Shown here: in pieces, positions 8,907-18,196 of the stretch
Numbering within the stretch: the first letter of the stretch is position 1
Layout of the letters: each line of letters starts with the position of its first letter
NCBI RefSeq assembly: GCF_021538615.1
Contig: NZ_JAJHIZ010000003.1
Coordinates: 1,426,001-1,490,000, forward strand
Reading direction: 5' to 3'
Source of the DNA: Niabella agricola
GTDB lineage: Bacteria; Bacteroidota; Bacteroidia; Chitinophagales; Chitinophagaceae
Length of the DNA stretch: 64,000 bases
Translations under genes and position numbers: made by a program
Notes under the pieces: generated by a model
The model's database searches: none
What the model was told of the DNA's origin: nothing
The model's input: the letters and a program-made list of their open reading frames with translations, nothing else

Positions 8907-11900
8907 TTAAAGGTTTATGGTTAACCCCAATGTAAATGTTTTAGCCAGCGGATATGCCTGGCCGTTTGTGCTGTTCATTTCAGGATCCCACATCTTAAAT
9001 TTTGAAAATGTAAGCAGGTTGGTGCCCAGGAAGTAAACACGCATTGTTTTTATGCCCATCCGGTTGGTAAAGATCTTTGGAAAAGTATATCCGGCATCCA
9101 CCGTTTTTACCCGCATGTACGAGCTTTCACGCAGCCAGTAAGAGGAAGCACGGTAATTGTTGGCACTTCCGCCATAGCTCAGCCTGGGATAGCCGGCGTT
9201 AGGGTCTTCATTTTCACCCAGGATCCAACGGTTGGAGGTTACCACATCTGTAAGGATATTGCCCCAGTCGCCCTGGCTGAAAGGATATACGGTAAAGCCA
9301 TTGATAAAGAACGACGACTTGCCGGCTCCCTGGAACAGTACACTGGCATCAAAACCTTTCCAGTTGGCAGACAACCCAAAACCGTACACAAGGTTGGGAT
9401 AGCGGGTGGCGCCTACGGCCACGATGTCATTGTCGTCAATAGTACCATCGCCGTTGATATCCTTGTATTTGATGTCGCCGGGGGCAACCCTGCCAAAATT
9501 CTGGGTCGGGCTGTTGCGGATATCTTCATAATCTTTAAAAAGCCCAAGGGCCACCAGTCCCTTGTTCTGATTTACCCTAAATCCGGCACGGGTGGTGTAG
9601 GGGTAATTGCTATACTGTTCATCGGCTTCCAGGATTTCATTCCGGCTGTAGGTCATGGTACCGCGCGCGGTCAGGTTCAGTTTGTTAATCTGCTGTGAAA
9701 ACTTCAATTGTCCGTCGAAACCTTTCGATAGGGTAGAGCCTACATTGGCCCGGGGATCCTGCCCCCGAAGGCCCACTATATCCGGAATGTATTGCCGCTC
9801 CATGTAAATCCCATCGCGCTGCTCATGAAAATAATCGAGGGCACCGCTGAACTTATCGCCAAAAAAAGAAAAGTCAAGCCCGAGATCATGCTTTGTTGAC
9901 ACTTCCCAGGTAATGGTATTGGATGCGATCCTTGAATAGGTAAGACCGGAGTATGCATTTCCGCTTTCGAGATCGCCCCAGTTATATCCGCCGGCAGAAT
10001 CGGTAAACGAAGCAAGATAGGGAAAGCGGATCGGCTGATTATCGCTGCCTCCGATATAATCGTTCCCCACTCTTCCGTATGAATAACGGATCTTGAACAT
10101 ATCCATCCATTTCAGGTGATCCTGGATGAACTTCTCTTCGGCTACGTTCCAGGCACCGGAAACAGCGGGGAACAGCCCGAACTGATGGCCCGTGGCAAAG
10201 TTTTCAGAACCGTTGTATCCAAAGTTAACATCGAAGAAATACCGCGACTGGTAACCATAGGTAAACCGGCCGGCCACACGCTGGTTACGACGTTCTATGC
10301 CTTGCATAATATCGGTGCCATAATTGGAGGTATTCACTTTTTTCTCCTGGGTATATTGCAATATGCCTCCCAGGGTATGCTGTTGAATCGTTTTAGTATA
10401 GTGCAACTCTCCCTGTAAGGTTTCGGCCCGGTCCCCGCTAGCTTCAGACCGCTGAGTAAGCAATTGTTCGGTAATGGTACGCCTTAGCCGGAGATCCCCG
10501 TTGGATTCCCGCTGCCGCTCGGCAATCCAGCCCTCCGGCCATTTCATCCGGCGGATATAGTTTTTGTTGTTATTATCGTAACCGAAACGCCCTACAAAGC
10601 GCAGGCCGGGCATGATAAATTTAAGGTTTTGCTCCAGGGTCACATTGGTCTGGATCTTGTTTTCCCAGTTTTCAATATAGCCCTGTTGGGTAATAAGCAC
10701 CCAGGGGTTCTGCTTTTCGGCGCCGCCACGGGAGGCTACCTTACCGTTAGAATATTTAATGGGAATGGAAATCGGGTTTTGTCCCATCAGTGAGGCCCAT
10801 ATTTCGTTGTAGGTTCCCCCCGGCAGGTTTTGTTTGCCCAAAGAACCGCTTATCCCCACCCGCACAAGGGTTGTTTTGGTAAGGTTCATATCTACGTTGG
10901 CGCGGTAGTTCCATCTTTTATAATTGGCGTTGGTGTTGTAGCTTTTCAGGTTCTCATCGGTTTCGTACATGCCACCTTCATTGATATAGCTGCCGGATAC
11001 AAAGTAACGGGCCAGGGCACCGCCGCCGTCAAAATTGAGCGAGGTGCGCTGGGTAAACGCGCCGGGCTTCAGGAACAGGTCCATCCAGCTAATATCAGGA
11101 AAGAGGTCAGGATCCAACTGATTCCGGATCAGGGTAAGATCCTCAGGGGAATAGAACGCCTCCTCGTTCCGGGTGATGCGGGCTTCGTTCATGAGGCTGG
11201 CGTAGGTATACCCATCTACAAATTTAGGTGTAAACGTACGGGTATTGTAGGAGGCTTCGTATTTACCATTGATACTAACCTTATCCATCTTCCCTTTTTT
11301 GGTAGTAATCAACACCACTCCGTTTGCTCCGCGGGAACCATATATAGCCGTGGTGGAAGCGTCTTTAAGCACGGTAAAAGTTTCGATGTCCTCTATGTTT
11401 ATTTCGGTGAGACTTCTTTCAAAACCATCCACCAATACAAGGGCGGATGTACCTGCGCCAAAAGTTGAGATACCTCGTATCCAGAACTCGGAGGAGTTAC
11501 TGCCTGGCTGCCCGCTTCCCTGCATGGCCAGCACCCCGGACACGTTACCCGCGAGTGCATTGGTAATGCTGGAAGTGGGTGTTTTAAGCGTAGTAAGATC
11601 AACTGTAGTAATGGCACCAGTCACCGTGGCCTTTTTCTGCCGGCCCAACGCCGTTACCACAATTTCATCCATGGCCTTTTGTTCCGATGCCTTTAATGTT
11701 ACATTTATTTTCAAGGCATCTTTTATCAGGATCTCCTGCTGTTCGTAGCCCACGTAAGAAAATACCAGCCACTGGTATTTATTAGCGTTTATCGTATAGG
11801 CCCCTTTTTCGTTGGTACTGATACCCAGCCCGGGCTGATCCTTAACGGCAACGGTTACACCCTGCATCGGTTCATGCTGCTCATTGAGCACCGTACCGGT

Positions 11901-11990
11901 AATAGTAACAGCCACCTGGGTAGTATCCTGCGCATAGGCGCCGGCAGCAATGCCAACAATCGCTATCAGTATAAAAACAATTTGTCTCAT
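8907..11990 (-). CDS. susC: SusC/RagA family TonB-dependent oligosaccharide transporter
   Basis: The 1027-residue outer-membrane transporter starts with a signal peptide (ending GAYAQ). A carboxypeptidase-regulatory-like domain follows (residues about 28-105), then DEIVVTALGRQKKATVTG and the plug domain (about 115-225, with TVLKDASTTAIYGSRGANG). The C-terminal barrel ends in a typical TLGLTINL. It couples to TonB-ExbBD to import oligosaccharides delivered by SusD. No STN domain is visible at the N-terminus, so anti-sigma signalling is not expected, in agreement with control by the two-component system at 1-1639. The symbol is generic. Confidence 0.96.
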   Translation of the reverse strand: MRQIVFILIAIVGIAAGAYAQDTTQVAVTITGTVLNEQHEPMQGVTVAVKDQPGLGISTNEKGAYTINANKYQWLVFSYVGYEQQEILIKDALKINVTLKASEQKAMDEIVVTALGRQKKATVTGAITTVDLTTLKTPTSSITNALAGNVSGVLAMQGSGQPGSNSSEFWIRGISTFGAGTSALVLVDGFERSLTEINIEDIETFTVLKDASTTAIYGSRGANGVVLITTKKGKMDKVSINGKYEASYNTRTFTPKFVDGYTYASLMNEARITRNEEAFYSPEDLTLIRNQLDPDLFPDISWMDLFLKPGAFTQRTSLNFDGGGALARYFVSGSYINEGGMYETDENLKSYNTNANYKRWNYRANVDMNLTKTTLVRVGISGSLGKQNLPGGTYNEIWASLMGQNPISIPIKYSNGKVASRGGAEKQNPWVLITQQGYIENWENKIQTNVTLEQNLKFIMPGLRFVGRFGYDNNNKNYIRRMKWPEGWIAERQRESNGDLRLRRTITEQLLTQRSEASGDRAETLQGELHYTKTIQQHTLGGILQYTQEKKVNTSNYGTDIMQGIERRNQRVAGRFTYGYQSRYFFDVNFGYNGSENFATGHQFGLFPAVSGAWNVAEEKFIQDHLKWMDMFKIRYSYGRVGNDYIGGSDNQPIRFPYLASFTDSAGGYNWGDLESGNAYSGLTYSRIASNTITWEVSTKHDLGLDFSFFGDKFSGALDYFHEQRDGIYMERQYIPDIVGLRGQDPRANVGSTLSKGFDGQLKFSQQINKLNLTARGTMTYSRNEILEADEQYSNYPYTTRAGFRVNQNKGLVALGLFKDYEDIRNSPTQNFGRVAPGDIKYKDINGDGTIDDNDIVAVGATRYPNLVYGFGLSANWKGFDASVLFQGAGKSSFFINGFTVYPFSQGDWGNILTDVVTSNRWILGENEDPNAGYPRLSYGGSANNYRASSYWLRESSYMRVKTVDAGYTFPKIFTNRMGIKTMRVYFLGTNLLTFSKFKMWDPEMNSTNGQAYPLAKTFTLGLTINL

Positions 11991-12092
11991 TAATCGGTAT
12001 TCAGTAATTGCCTGGCAGTTTCATCCCTAAAACCTGGGGGACTTCGTTCATCAAGACAATTGGTTAAAAATAAAGATGATCAACAGTGGTTT

Positions 12093-13478
12093 TTATTCTA
12101 CGGTTATAGTACGGATGCGTTTATTGTCGCGCTCCGCGATATAGAAGATTTTACGTTCCGCGTCATAATCAATTCCGGTCGGATCTGCAAAACGAGCCTC
12201 CTTCCTTGGGTCGCCGTCGATATAACCTTTAACGCTGCCATCGGGTGTGGGACTCCCCTTGCCTGCAAACGTGCTCACCACCCCGGCGGGCGACAGTGTA
12301 CGGATGCTTTGATTGTTCTGGTCGCAGAAATAAAAATCATATTCATCCGCCTGCCCGGCATAAGCCGGGTTTTTTACAAATACACCCTGGTATCCCCTGC
12401 CGATCCTCGCCGAAGTGCCGATAGCATCCACATCGCCTGCAGTGGCGCTGCCGGCAAAGAGAATAGGCGGCTCCAGTTCCCTCGTCTGCCAATTGTAAAT
12501 GCTTTTATAAATGCGGGTAAATGATACGATATAGGCATAGTCACCGGAGGGATGGAAAAAAATCAACGAAGACTGGTTGGTACTGCCGCCTACCCTGAAC
12601 AGTAATTTCGGGGTTAGCTCCCCGGTTACCGGGTCCGGTATCGCTTTCTTGATACCGATGCCTTGCAGGCCATTATAAAACATCTCGTTGGTTACCGGAT
12701 GCGGAGCTGTGGAAAAGCAGGCCGGGTCATAAATATAGGGATGTACACGGCGATAGTTTTCCGAACGCAGGGTATACGCCACTGCAACCTTGGTTCTGCT
12801 GGTAAGATTTCCGTTGTCGTCTGAAAGAAACAATGTGTCTTTGTTAGCGCTAAGCGTGGTGGTCTGCATCTTGGTAAAGGCCGCCTGTCCGTTGGTAATA
12901 AGGGTTGATACCATTTGTGCATTCAGATCAACTCTTCTTACCGCGCGATCCAGCTCTGTTACAAACAACACATTGCTTTCCGGTTCGTAGGTTACCCAGG
13001 CCGGGTAAGAAAACCGGGCATTTTCAAAATCTCCATCCACGATGGAAGAGTTGCCCAACTCATCCACATTACCCACCAGTGTACCCACCGTGGTACTTTT
13101 GATGTAAGTGAAGACATCCTTAAATGTATGCGCTACCGGCGTAGCAGAGCCGCCATCTATAACCACCCGTACCTGCCCGGTATTGGTTTGACCGGGAACC
13201 CAACAATAGATCTGCTTTCCATTAGCGCCTACTACTTTGAGCTCCTTGTCGCCGATATATACATGTATCCTGGAAACATCGGTCCCAAAATTATCTCCAT
13301 AGATATAAAGGCGGGTTCTTATGGCACCCTGCTTTGGTGAAAAATCAGTAAACACCGTGGGTTTTCCCGGATCATAATTATCCGTCCTGATTAAATCCTT
13401 GTCTTTGCAGGCATGAAAAAAACTGCCGAAAAACAGCAAGAACATGAAAAAGCAATGTTTTCTTTTTTGAAATTTCAT
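12093..13478 (-). CDS. IPT/TIG and NHL-repeat surface lipoprotein
   Basis: A lipoprotein signal ends at FFHACKDKD. Residues about 38-125 form an IPT/TIG Ig-like fold (FSPKQGAIRTRLYIYGDNFG, YCWVPGQTNTGQVRVVIDGG). The remainder is an NHL-type beta-propeller with repeats such as ARFADPTGIDYD and KIFYIAERDNKRIRTI. Related lipoproteins are often encoded beside SusCD pairs and serve as surface glycan-binding proteins. This is the first gene of the PUL operon, with its start about 190 bp downstream of the shared promoter element. Its role in substrate capture is inferred from context. Confidence 0.82.
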   Translation of the reverse strand: MKFQKRKHCFFMFLLFFGSFFHACKDKDLIRTDNYDPGKPTVFTDFSPKQGAIRTRLYIYGDNFGTDVSRIHVYIGDKELKVVGANGKQIYCWVPGQTNTGQVRVVIDGGSATPVAHTFKDVFTYIKSTTVGTLVGNVDELGNSSIVDGDFENARFSYPAWVTYEPESNVLFVTELDRAVRRVDLNAQMVSTLITNGQAAFTKMQTTTLSANKDTLFLSDDNGNLTSRTKVAVAYTLRSENYRRVHPYIYDPACFSTAPHPVTNEMFYNGLQGIGIKKAIPDPVTGELTPKLLFRVGGSTNQSSLIFFHPSGDYAYIVSFTRIYKSIYNWQTRELEPPILFAGSATAGDVDAIGTSARIGRGYQGVFVKNPAYAGQADEYDFYFCDQNNQSIRTLSPAGVVSTFAGKGSPTPDGSVKGYIDGDPRKEARFADPTGIDYDAERKIFYIAERDNKRIRTITVE

Positions 13479-13670
13479 ATGGCGTTATCTCGTGTTTATA
13501 AATCAATATATGGCTGGGCGGACCTGCATCCGCAATACACTATTTTTGAATCTCCTGGATTTCAATAAACAGTTCTTCTTTCGTTAAGCCCTGAAATAAA
13601 ACTTCAATTACAAACAATGCGTCTGAGCAAAAAAGGCAAGCTATTTCAGTTAGCTTCATTATCGAACAAA

Positions 13671-13722
13671 GGAAATAAATACACCCGATATATTCTGTTC
13701 AACATTTTGTCGAATCGTTCCA
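13671..13722 (-). promoter_or_regulatory. Putative PUL operon promoter with regulator-binding element (copy 1)
   Basis: This 52-bp block is 43/52 identical, without gaps, to 15319-15370. On the minus strand it reads TGGAACGATTCGACAAAAT, then TTGAACA, and 18 bp after the TTG, TATTTATT. That spacing fits a Bacteroidota -33/-7 promoter (TTG, then TAnnTTTG), with the conserved 19-bp segment just upstream where an AraC-type activator would bind. It lies 193 bp before the TIG/NHL gene. Confidence 0.6.
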
Positions 13723-13767
13723 AAATCGCCAACCGCAATCCTGCAGGATGCCGCGGGCGCCATACAG

Positions 13768-15249
13768 CTATCGGTTTTTTAAAACAAAATCTTTGAAAAA
13801 TGCGGCGTTTCCGATATCTCCTTTCGAAACCAATCCCACACGCAGGGCCCGGTCCCAGGGAGGGAGGTAATAAATATCCGCCGGCAGGTTATTTAATGTA
13901 TGAAACTTCCTGCCATCCATACTGTACGTAAAAAAAGCCTGCGTATTATTTACCACCTTCACTTTAAATACAAGCCGCACAGGCCTATTGATCTTCTTTT
14001 CTGCCAGCACCTCCGCTTTATCCTGCTTTAATTGCGTCAAACGTAGCATACCGTTGTAAAGGGTTGCAGCAACCATATTCCGGTCATCACCAATCAATGC
14101 AAGTCCGGCTGCTGAAGAAGATTTACCAAGCAGTGTCACCTGTGCTTCATAATCGGAGGTTAAAACAGATTGACCAATATAGGCGCCGCAGGCAACAGGC
14201 AGCGCCTGCAGCTTCAATGTATTTCCGGCAACCGAGCAGTTCACTTCCCGGAAGATGCTCCAGTGCCAGTTACCAGCCAGCCGGTCTGCTGAAAAATGAT
14301 CGTTAATGGTATGACTCATTACTGCTTCTGTCTCATCGGGTTGATTCAGGAAGCGCAACCATCCATCGGCAGTAAATTCAAACTCGTTTAACAGGCCCTG
14401 CCGCCCGGCGTATACATCGCTGCCGGTGCTATATGCATGATACAGGAAATAAAACCGGCCATCTTTTTCAACCGGGGTTCCATGTCCCGGACATTTCCAT
14501 TTGCTATTTCCAATCAGTACCGGGTTCCCCGGGTATTTTTCCCAGGGGCCATACAGGCTTTTTGAACGGGCCACTCCGGTACCATAGCTACAGGTTCTGC
14601 CGCAGCATGCCGCACCGGCATAAAACGCATAAAAATAATCCCGGTGCCTGATTACAGACACACCTTCCACCAAGCCCCGCTCCCAGGGCATATCAGCCCT
14701 GAATAGTTCCCTTTTTCTTCCAATCAGGCCCGTCCGGTCCTCTTTCATTTCGGCTGCCCAGATAGGAGTCGGTTTTCCTGCGCTATTCCCATCTTCTTTC
14801 CACAGGATATGCAACTTTCCCTTTTCATCCCGTACAGGAAACGCATCGATCGATCCATCCGCCTCGCACATTAAAGGTCCAAGATCACGATACGGACCTT
14901 CCGGCTGGTGAGCAACGGCTGCAGCAATACACATACTTCCTTCTTTCTTACGTGCAGCATAATAAATGTACACTTTACCGTTGTCATAACTAATTTCCGG
15001 AGCCCACATATAATAGCCGGCCCAACCCGGCATCTTTGTAAAGACGTGCCCTGCAGCCGTCCAGCTTACAAGATCCCTGGAGCGATACAACGTAAACGCC
15101 GGGAACCAGTTTGAAGTGGTACCTGCGGCCCAGTATTCATCGCCTATTTTAACCACGGAAGGATCGGGGTGATCGCCCGGTAATACCAATTGCTGGGCAT
15201 TTGAATAAATGGCAAGAATGAACAAAAAAAACAATAGTGGCAAACGCAT
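13768..15249 (-). CDS. GH43 family exo-glycosidase with C-terminal beta-sandwich domain, exported
   Basis: The start is set at MRLPLLFFLFILAIYSNA, which gives a clean signal peptide; an in-frame ATG 30 bp upstream (15279) would bury it. Residues about 20-310 are a GH43 propeller: LPGDHPDPSVVKIGDEYWA with the catalytic-base Asp, YMWAPEISYDNGKVYIYYAA, and the Glu of GLVEGVSVI as general-acid candidate. Residues about 320-490 form a second beta-sandwich domain of the DUF1349/concanavalin type. It is the first gene of its own transcript, 70 bp downstream of the second copy of the shared element, so it should be co-induced with the PUL. Arabinofuranosidase or xylosidase activity is likely; the exact specificity is open. 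Confidence 0.86.
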   Translation of the reverse strand: MRLPLLFFLFILAIYSNAQQLVLPGDHPDPSVVKIGDEYWAAGTTSNWFPAFTLYRSRDLVSWTAAGHVFTKMPGWAGYYMWAPEISYDNGKVYIYYAARKKEGSMCIAAAVAHQPEGPYRDLGPLMCEADGSIDAFPVRDEKGKLHILWKEDGNSAGKPTPIWAAEMKEDRTGLIGRKRELFRADMPWERGLVEGVSVIRHRDYFYAFYAGAACCGRTCSYGTGVARSKSLYGPWEKYPGNPVLIGNSKWKCPGHGTPVEKDGRFYFLYHAYSTGSDVYAGRQGLLNEFEFTADGWLRFLNQPDETEAVMSHTINDHFSADRLAGNWHWSIFREVNCSVAGNTLKLQALPVACGAYIGQSVLTSDYEAQVTLLGKSSSAAGLALIGDDRNMVAATLYNGMLRLTQLKQDKAEVLAEKKINRPVRLVFKVKVVNNTQAFFTYSMDGRKFHTLNNLPADIYYLPPWDRALRVGLVSKGDIGNAAFFKDFVLKNR

Positions 15250-15318
15250 CTCAAATATTTCTAACGCTGAATTGAACAATTTCTCCAGGCATTACACCCG
15301 GATGTAAAGTGCAGCGAA

Positions 15319-15370
15319 GAAAATAAATACCGGCGGATTATTTTGTTCAATATTTTGTCGAATCGTTCCA
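15319..15370 (-). promoter_or_regulatory. Putative GH43 promoter with regulator-binding element (copy 2)
   Basis: This is the second copy of the 52-bp element; 26 of the 27 bases at 15344-15370 match 13696-13722. The conserved minus-strand part is TGGAACGATTCGACAAAAT followed by TTGAACA and GTATTTATTT. It lies 70 bp before the GH43 start, a normal promoter distance. Confidence 0.6.
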
Positions 15371-15507
15371 GGCTACCCGAAATAAAAGCTGCAGTTTTCA
15401 GGGTAGCGCATGCCAGGCGATTCATAGTACAGGCAGGTAAGCCCCATACCGGCAGGCCGATAAAAAGGCGCCGGTAAAATCTGGGCACAACTGCTTTTAA
15501 TGGTTCT

Positions 15508-16245
15508 TTAATTGTACAACCGTTGATCTGTAGTGCAATAAAAGCTACGCCGCTTCGTTTTACCCGTGTACTTTTTTACCAGTTGCGCTCCGCATTTCGG
15601 GCAAATGCGTTTTGTATGCACCAGCCAATGTTGCTTTAATACAAATGCGCGTTTCCACTCCAGGAATTCAAAGCTGTAGTTCCGGGCCTCTGTGATCACT
15701 GCATTTAGTTTTGTAGAAGGTAAGCTTCCTACCAAGCTTTCCGGCTGCACCCCGATCCTGAACAGCACTTCATTTTTGATGATATTTCCTACTCCCGAAA
15801 AAACATCCTGCTCCAGCAAGGCATCGCAAACCATCATATCAGGCAGTTGCTTTAATTTTTTTCTGGCATGGCCGGCATCCCAGTCGCTGCCTAAAACATC
15901 GGCCTTCCAGTCGATCGTCTCCAGGAATGCATTTTCCACCAGCCTTATGGCACAGGTATAAAAATACATGGCACCCGTTTTAAAAAACAATGCCAGGCGC
16001 AGGCTTTTATCCGGCTTTGTTTGTTCGTTAACACTATAGGAGCCAAACATGAGTAGATGGATCCTGACACTTACAGTATCCAAAACAAGGAAGGTTTGCT
16101 TTCCAAAGGTTTTTATTTCAATCAGCTTTTTTCCTTTCAGCACTCCCATATCTATTTTGGCATTTCCCCGCGCATTGGTGATCCGTGCACCTGCAAACGG
16201 TTGCAGTACTTCTTTCATCAATAATATGGATGGACCTTCAGGCAA
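15508..16245 (-). CDS. nei: Fpg/Nei family DNA glycosylase (endonuclease VIII-like), TTG start
   Basis: Base-excision-repair enzyme of 245 residues. Pro2 and Glu3 (LPEGPS) are the catalytic N-terminus of this family, so translation must begin at the TTG at 16243-16245; no in-frame ATG or GTG lies between it and the upstream TAG. The H2TH region (LLEQDVFSGVGNIIKNEVLF) and a C-terminal zinc finger (CPKCGAQL then FYCTTDQ) are intact. The protein should remove oxidised bases and cut the backbone by beta/delta elimination. The TTG start suggests low translation or a recent ATG loss. Nei versus Fpg substrate preference is not decided by sequence alone. Confidence 0.88.
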   Translation of the reverse strand: MPEGPSILLMKEVLQPFAGARITNARGNAKIDMGVLKGKKLIEIKTFGKQTFLVLDTVSVRIHLLMFGSYSVNEQTKPDKSLRLALFFKTGAMYFYTCAIRLVENAFLETIDWKADVLGSDWDAGHARKKLKQLPDMMVCDALLEQDVFSGVGNIIKNEVLFRIGVQPESLVGSLPSTKLNAVITEARNYSFEFLEWKRAFVLKQHWLVHTKRICPKCGAQLVKKYTGKTKRRSFYCTTDQRLYN

Positions 16246-16349
16246 AGCGGCTATTTCTTTAAGGGAGGCTTTAAACCAACGCTATTTCAGGTATCGGGAG
16301 CAGACGAACGTCCGGTGATCGCCCGGATGCATATGCTGTCCGCTCCCGG

Positions 16350-16406
16350 GTTGTTCCCGCTCTTCGACCTGCTTTCTTCTAATATGCAGAATTGACCGGG
16401 AACAAC
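16350..16406. repeat. 10-bp perfect inverted repeat, 37-bp spacer
   Basis: GTTGTTCCCG at 16350-16359 is matched by CGGGAACAAC at 16397-16406. It lies between the YciF stop and the nei start. There is no T-run, so it is not a classical terminator; role unknown. Confidence 0.5.
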
Positions 16407-16462
16407 GGAGCTACAGGCAACAGACTTTGCCAGCCCTTTCCACCTGAAAGACGATGCGCTTC

Positions 16463-17029
16463 TTATTCTTCCAGCGCCTCTATGTTAACGCTGTTTTCAG
16501 CAATGCTGGTCAATGTTTCATCGGCTTCTTTTTCTTCCGCCAGCGTCTGATCCAGCAGATTCGCTACATCGATCAGGCGCAGGGTTTTGGCCAGTACCGA
16601 AAGCCCTCCATAGGTTGCGATTTCATAATGCTCTGTTTTTTGTGCCGCAAGAATAATTCCAACATCCCGTGTGGCAGTTCCGGCTTCCGTATCCTCAAGC
16701 ACACTGGCTCCTTCCTGTGCCAGCCCTTCCATGGCTTCGCATTTTTTTGCCTGCGGCCGTTTATCCAGTAACTCAAAAACCTCTTCCAGTCTTGAAACAT
16801 GCGTTTTGGTTATTTCCAGATGTTCATTAATTGCATCTTTTAAAGCTTCAGATGCGGCACCCTTCGCAAGCTTTGGCAATGTTTTTACCAGGTGTTTTTC
16901 CGCCCAATAGATGTCTTTTATTTCATCCACAAATAGCTCCATCAATGCCGATTCCGCTTCAGACATGTTCCCGTTGTTTTTTTGAGACCGGGTTGTTTTT
17001 TTTTGTGTCGATTTCTTAGTAGCTGCCAT
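16463..17029 (-). CDS. YciF/DUF892 ferritin-like protein
   Basis: After a Lys/Ser/Thr-rich tail of about 20 residues, the protein is a four-helix DUF892 domain (ALMELFVDEIKDIYWAEKHL, EHLEITKTHVSRLEEVF, then HYEIATYGGLSVLAKTL, ending in ADETLTSIAE). Glu and His residues in these helices are positioned to bind a di-iron centre. YciF-type proteins are induced by osmotic and other stress in enterobacteria; the biochemical function remains unclear. It sits in a run of small stress-type genes on the minus strand with KTSC, PfpI and DUF4142. Confidence 0.88.
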   Translation of the reverse strand: MAATKKSTQKKTTRSQKNNGNMSEAESALMELFVDEIKDIYWAEKHLVKTLPKLAKGAASEALKDAINEHLEITKTHVSRLEEVFELLDKRPQAKKCEAMEGLAQEGASVLEDTEAGTATRDVGIILAAQKTEHYEIATYGGLSVLAKTLRLIDVANLLDQTLAEEKEADETLTSIAENSVNIEALEE

Positions 17030-17087
17030 AATTCCTGTTTTTTATTTTTAGATATTTGATTTATCCGGGATCTGTAGAAACAAAAGC

Positions 17088-17285
17088 TCAGGCCCTGCGT
17101 TCAAACGGGTAAACATCTTTTATATACTGGTTGAAATAAGTACCCTTACTTGAGGCCGTCTTCAATTCCTGGTATATGGTTTCGGGCACCTCATAGTAAT
17201 CATATACTGCCCCGGAAACAAAACGGATCTTCAGTGTTTTTGTTTCAGCATGATAATTGAAGTGTGCAATAACGGTGGAAGGCAT
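17088..17285 (-). CDS. KTSC domain small protein
   Basis: A 65-residue protein starting at MPSTVIAHFNYH. An in-frame extension to 17327 adds 14 residues that do not resemble the family. The body (TLKIRFVSGAVYDYYEVP, then SKGTYFNQYIKDVYPF) matches the KTSC domain, which is also found at the C-terminus of some lysyl-tRNA synthetases and is thought to bind RNA or tRNA. It lies just upstream of the YciF gene. Function in stand-alone form is not established. Confidence 0.82.
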   Translation of the reverse strand: MPSTVIAHFNYHAETKTLKIRFVSGAVYDYYEVPETIYQELKTASSKGTYFNQYIKDVYPFERRA

Positions 17286-17441
17286 GACTCCTGTTTTTCG
17301 GCTGCTTAATACACCTCTTATGCCCATCCAACCAAAAAAAATGCCGATTTTAAAAGCGTTTACAGTCAGTGCTAACGTTACCGGACCGTTGGTAAAAATT
17401 TCTGGAACAGCTTTCCGACCTACACATCAAAACGCGCTATT

Positions 17442-18152
17442 TCATTTATGAGCGGATAAACTTTCGGATTGTTCATTTACCAGGCCAATCAACCTTCGGG
17501 CCGTAGCACCTGCAGAAAGCGGGTTCTGCCCTGTTACCAGCAGGCCATCTACTTCCACATGGCTCACAAAAGGCAAGGCTGCACTACGAAAATCCGCACC
17601 CAATTCCTTCAGCCTGGTTTCCAGTTTATAGGGGATATGATTGGCGCGTAATGCCAGCACTTCTTCCTCATTGGTGAACGCGGTAATTCTTTTGCCGGCC
17701 AGCAATGATGGTTTTAGCTCTGCAGCCATGATCAATGCAGCCGGACCATGACAAACCGCACCAACCGGTTTCCCGGCTGTCAAATAATGAAGGATCAGCC
17801 GTCCGCTAAGCTCGTTTGAAGCCAGGTCCCATAACGGGCCATGTCCGCCGGGGTAAAAAACCGCATCATACATAGTCGGATCTATCTCACGCAGCGTATA
17901 CGTATTTTCGAAAGCAGCCTTCGCCACCGGATCGTCGATAAAGCGCCGGTTGGATTGGGTAATATTCTCTGTTACGGTACTTAAAGGGTCCACCGGCGGT
18001 TTTCCCCCATCAGGGCTGCATAAGGTTACCTGCCAGCCGGCATCCGTAAACTCATAATACGGGTCGGTAAACTCACCCAGCCAAACGCCGGTGGTACTTT
18101 CCGTATTTTCCATTCCCGCATGGGAAGTCAGCACCATCAATATACGATTCAT
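17442..18152 (-). CDS. DJ-1/PfpI family type 1 glutamine amidotransferase-like protein
   Basis: The 236-residue protein has the DJ-1/PfpI fold with the nucleophile-elbow Cys in GAVCHGPAAL, an upstream FYPGGHGPLWDL and an N-terminal ILMVLTSHAGME. The His after the Cys is present. Relatives of this length (HchA/YhbO side of the family) act on methylglyoxal or protein glycation adducts, or are general stress proteins; the C-terminal SHVEVDGLLVTGQNPLSA is typical of this subgroup. Its placement among other stress genes fits. Enzymatic activity is inferred from family only. Confidence 0.87.
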   Translation of the reverse strand: MNRILMVLTSHAGMENTESTTGVWLGEFTDPYYEFTDAGWQVTLCSPDGGKPPVDPLSTVTENITQSNRRFIDDPVAKAAFENTYTLREIDPTMYDAVFYPGGHGPLWDLASNELSGRLILHYLTAGKPVGAVCHGPAALIMAAELKPSLLAGKRITAFTNEEEVLALRANHIPYKLETRLKELGADFRSAALPFVSHVEVDGLLVTGQNPLSAGATARRLIGLVNEQSESLSAHK

Positions 18153-18196
18153 TAAAGTAGATTTAGTGTAGCGCCTGGTTAGAAACGGCCCGGAAC

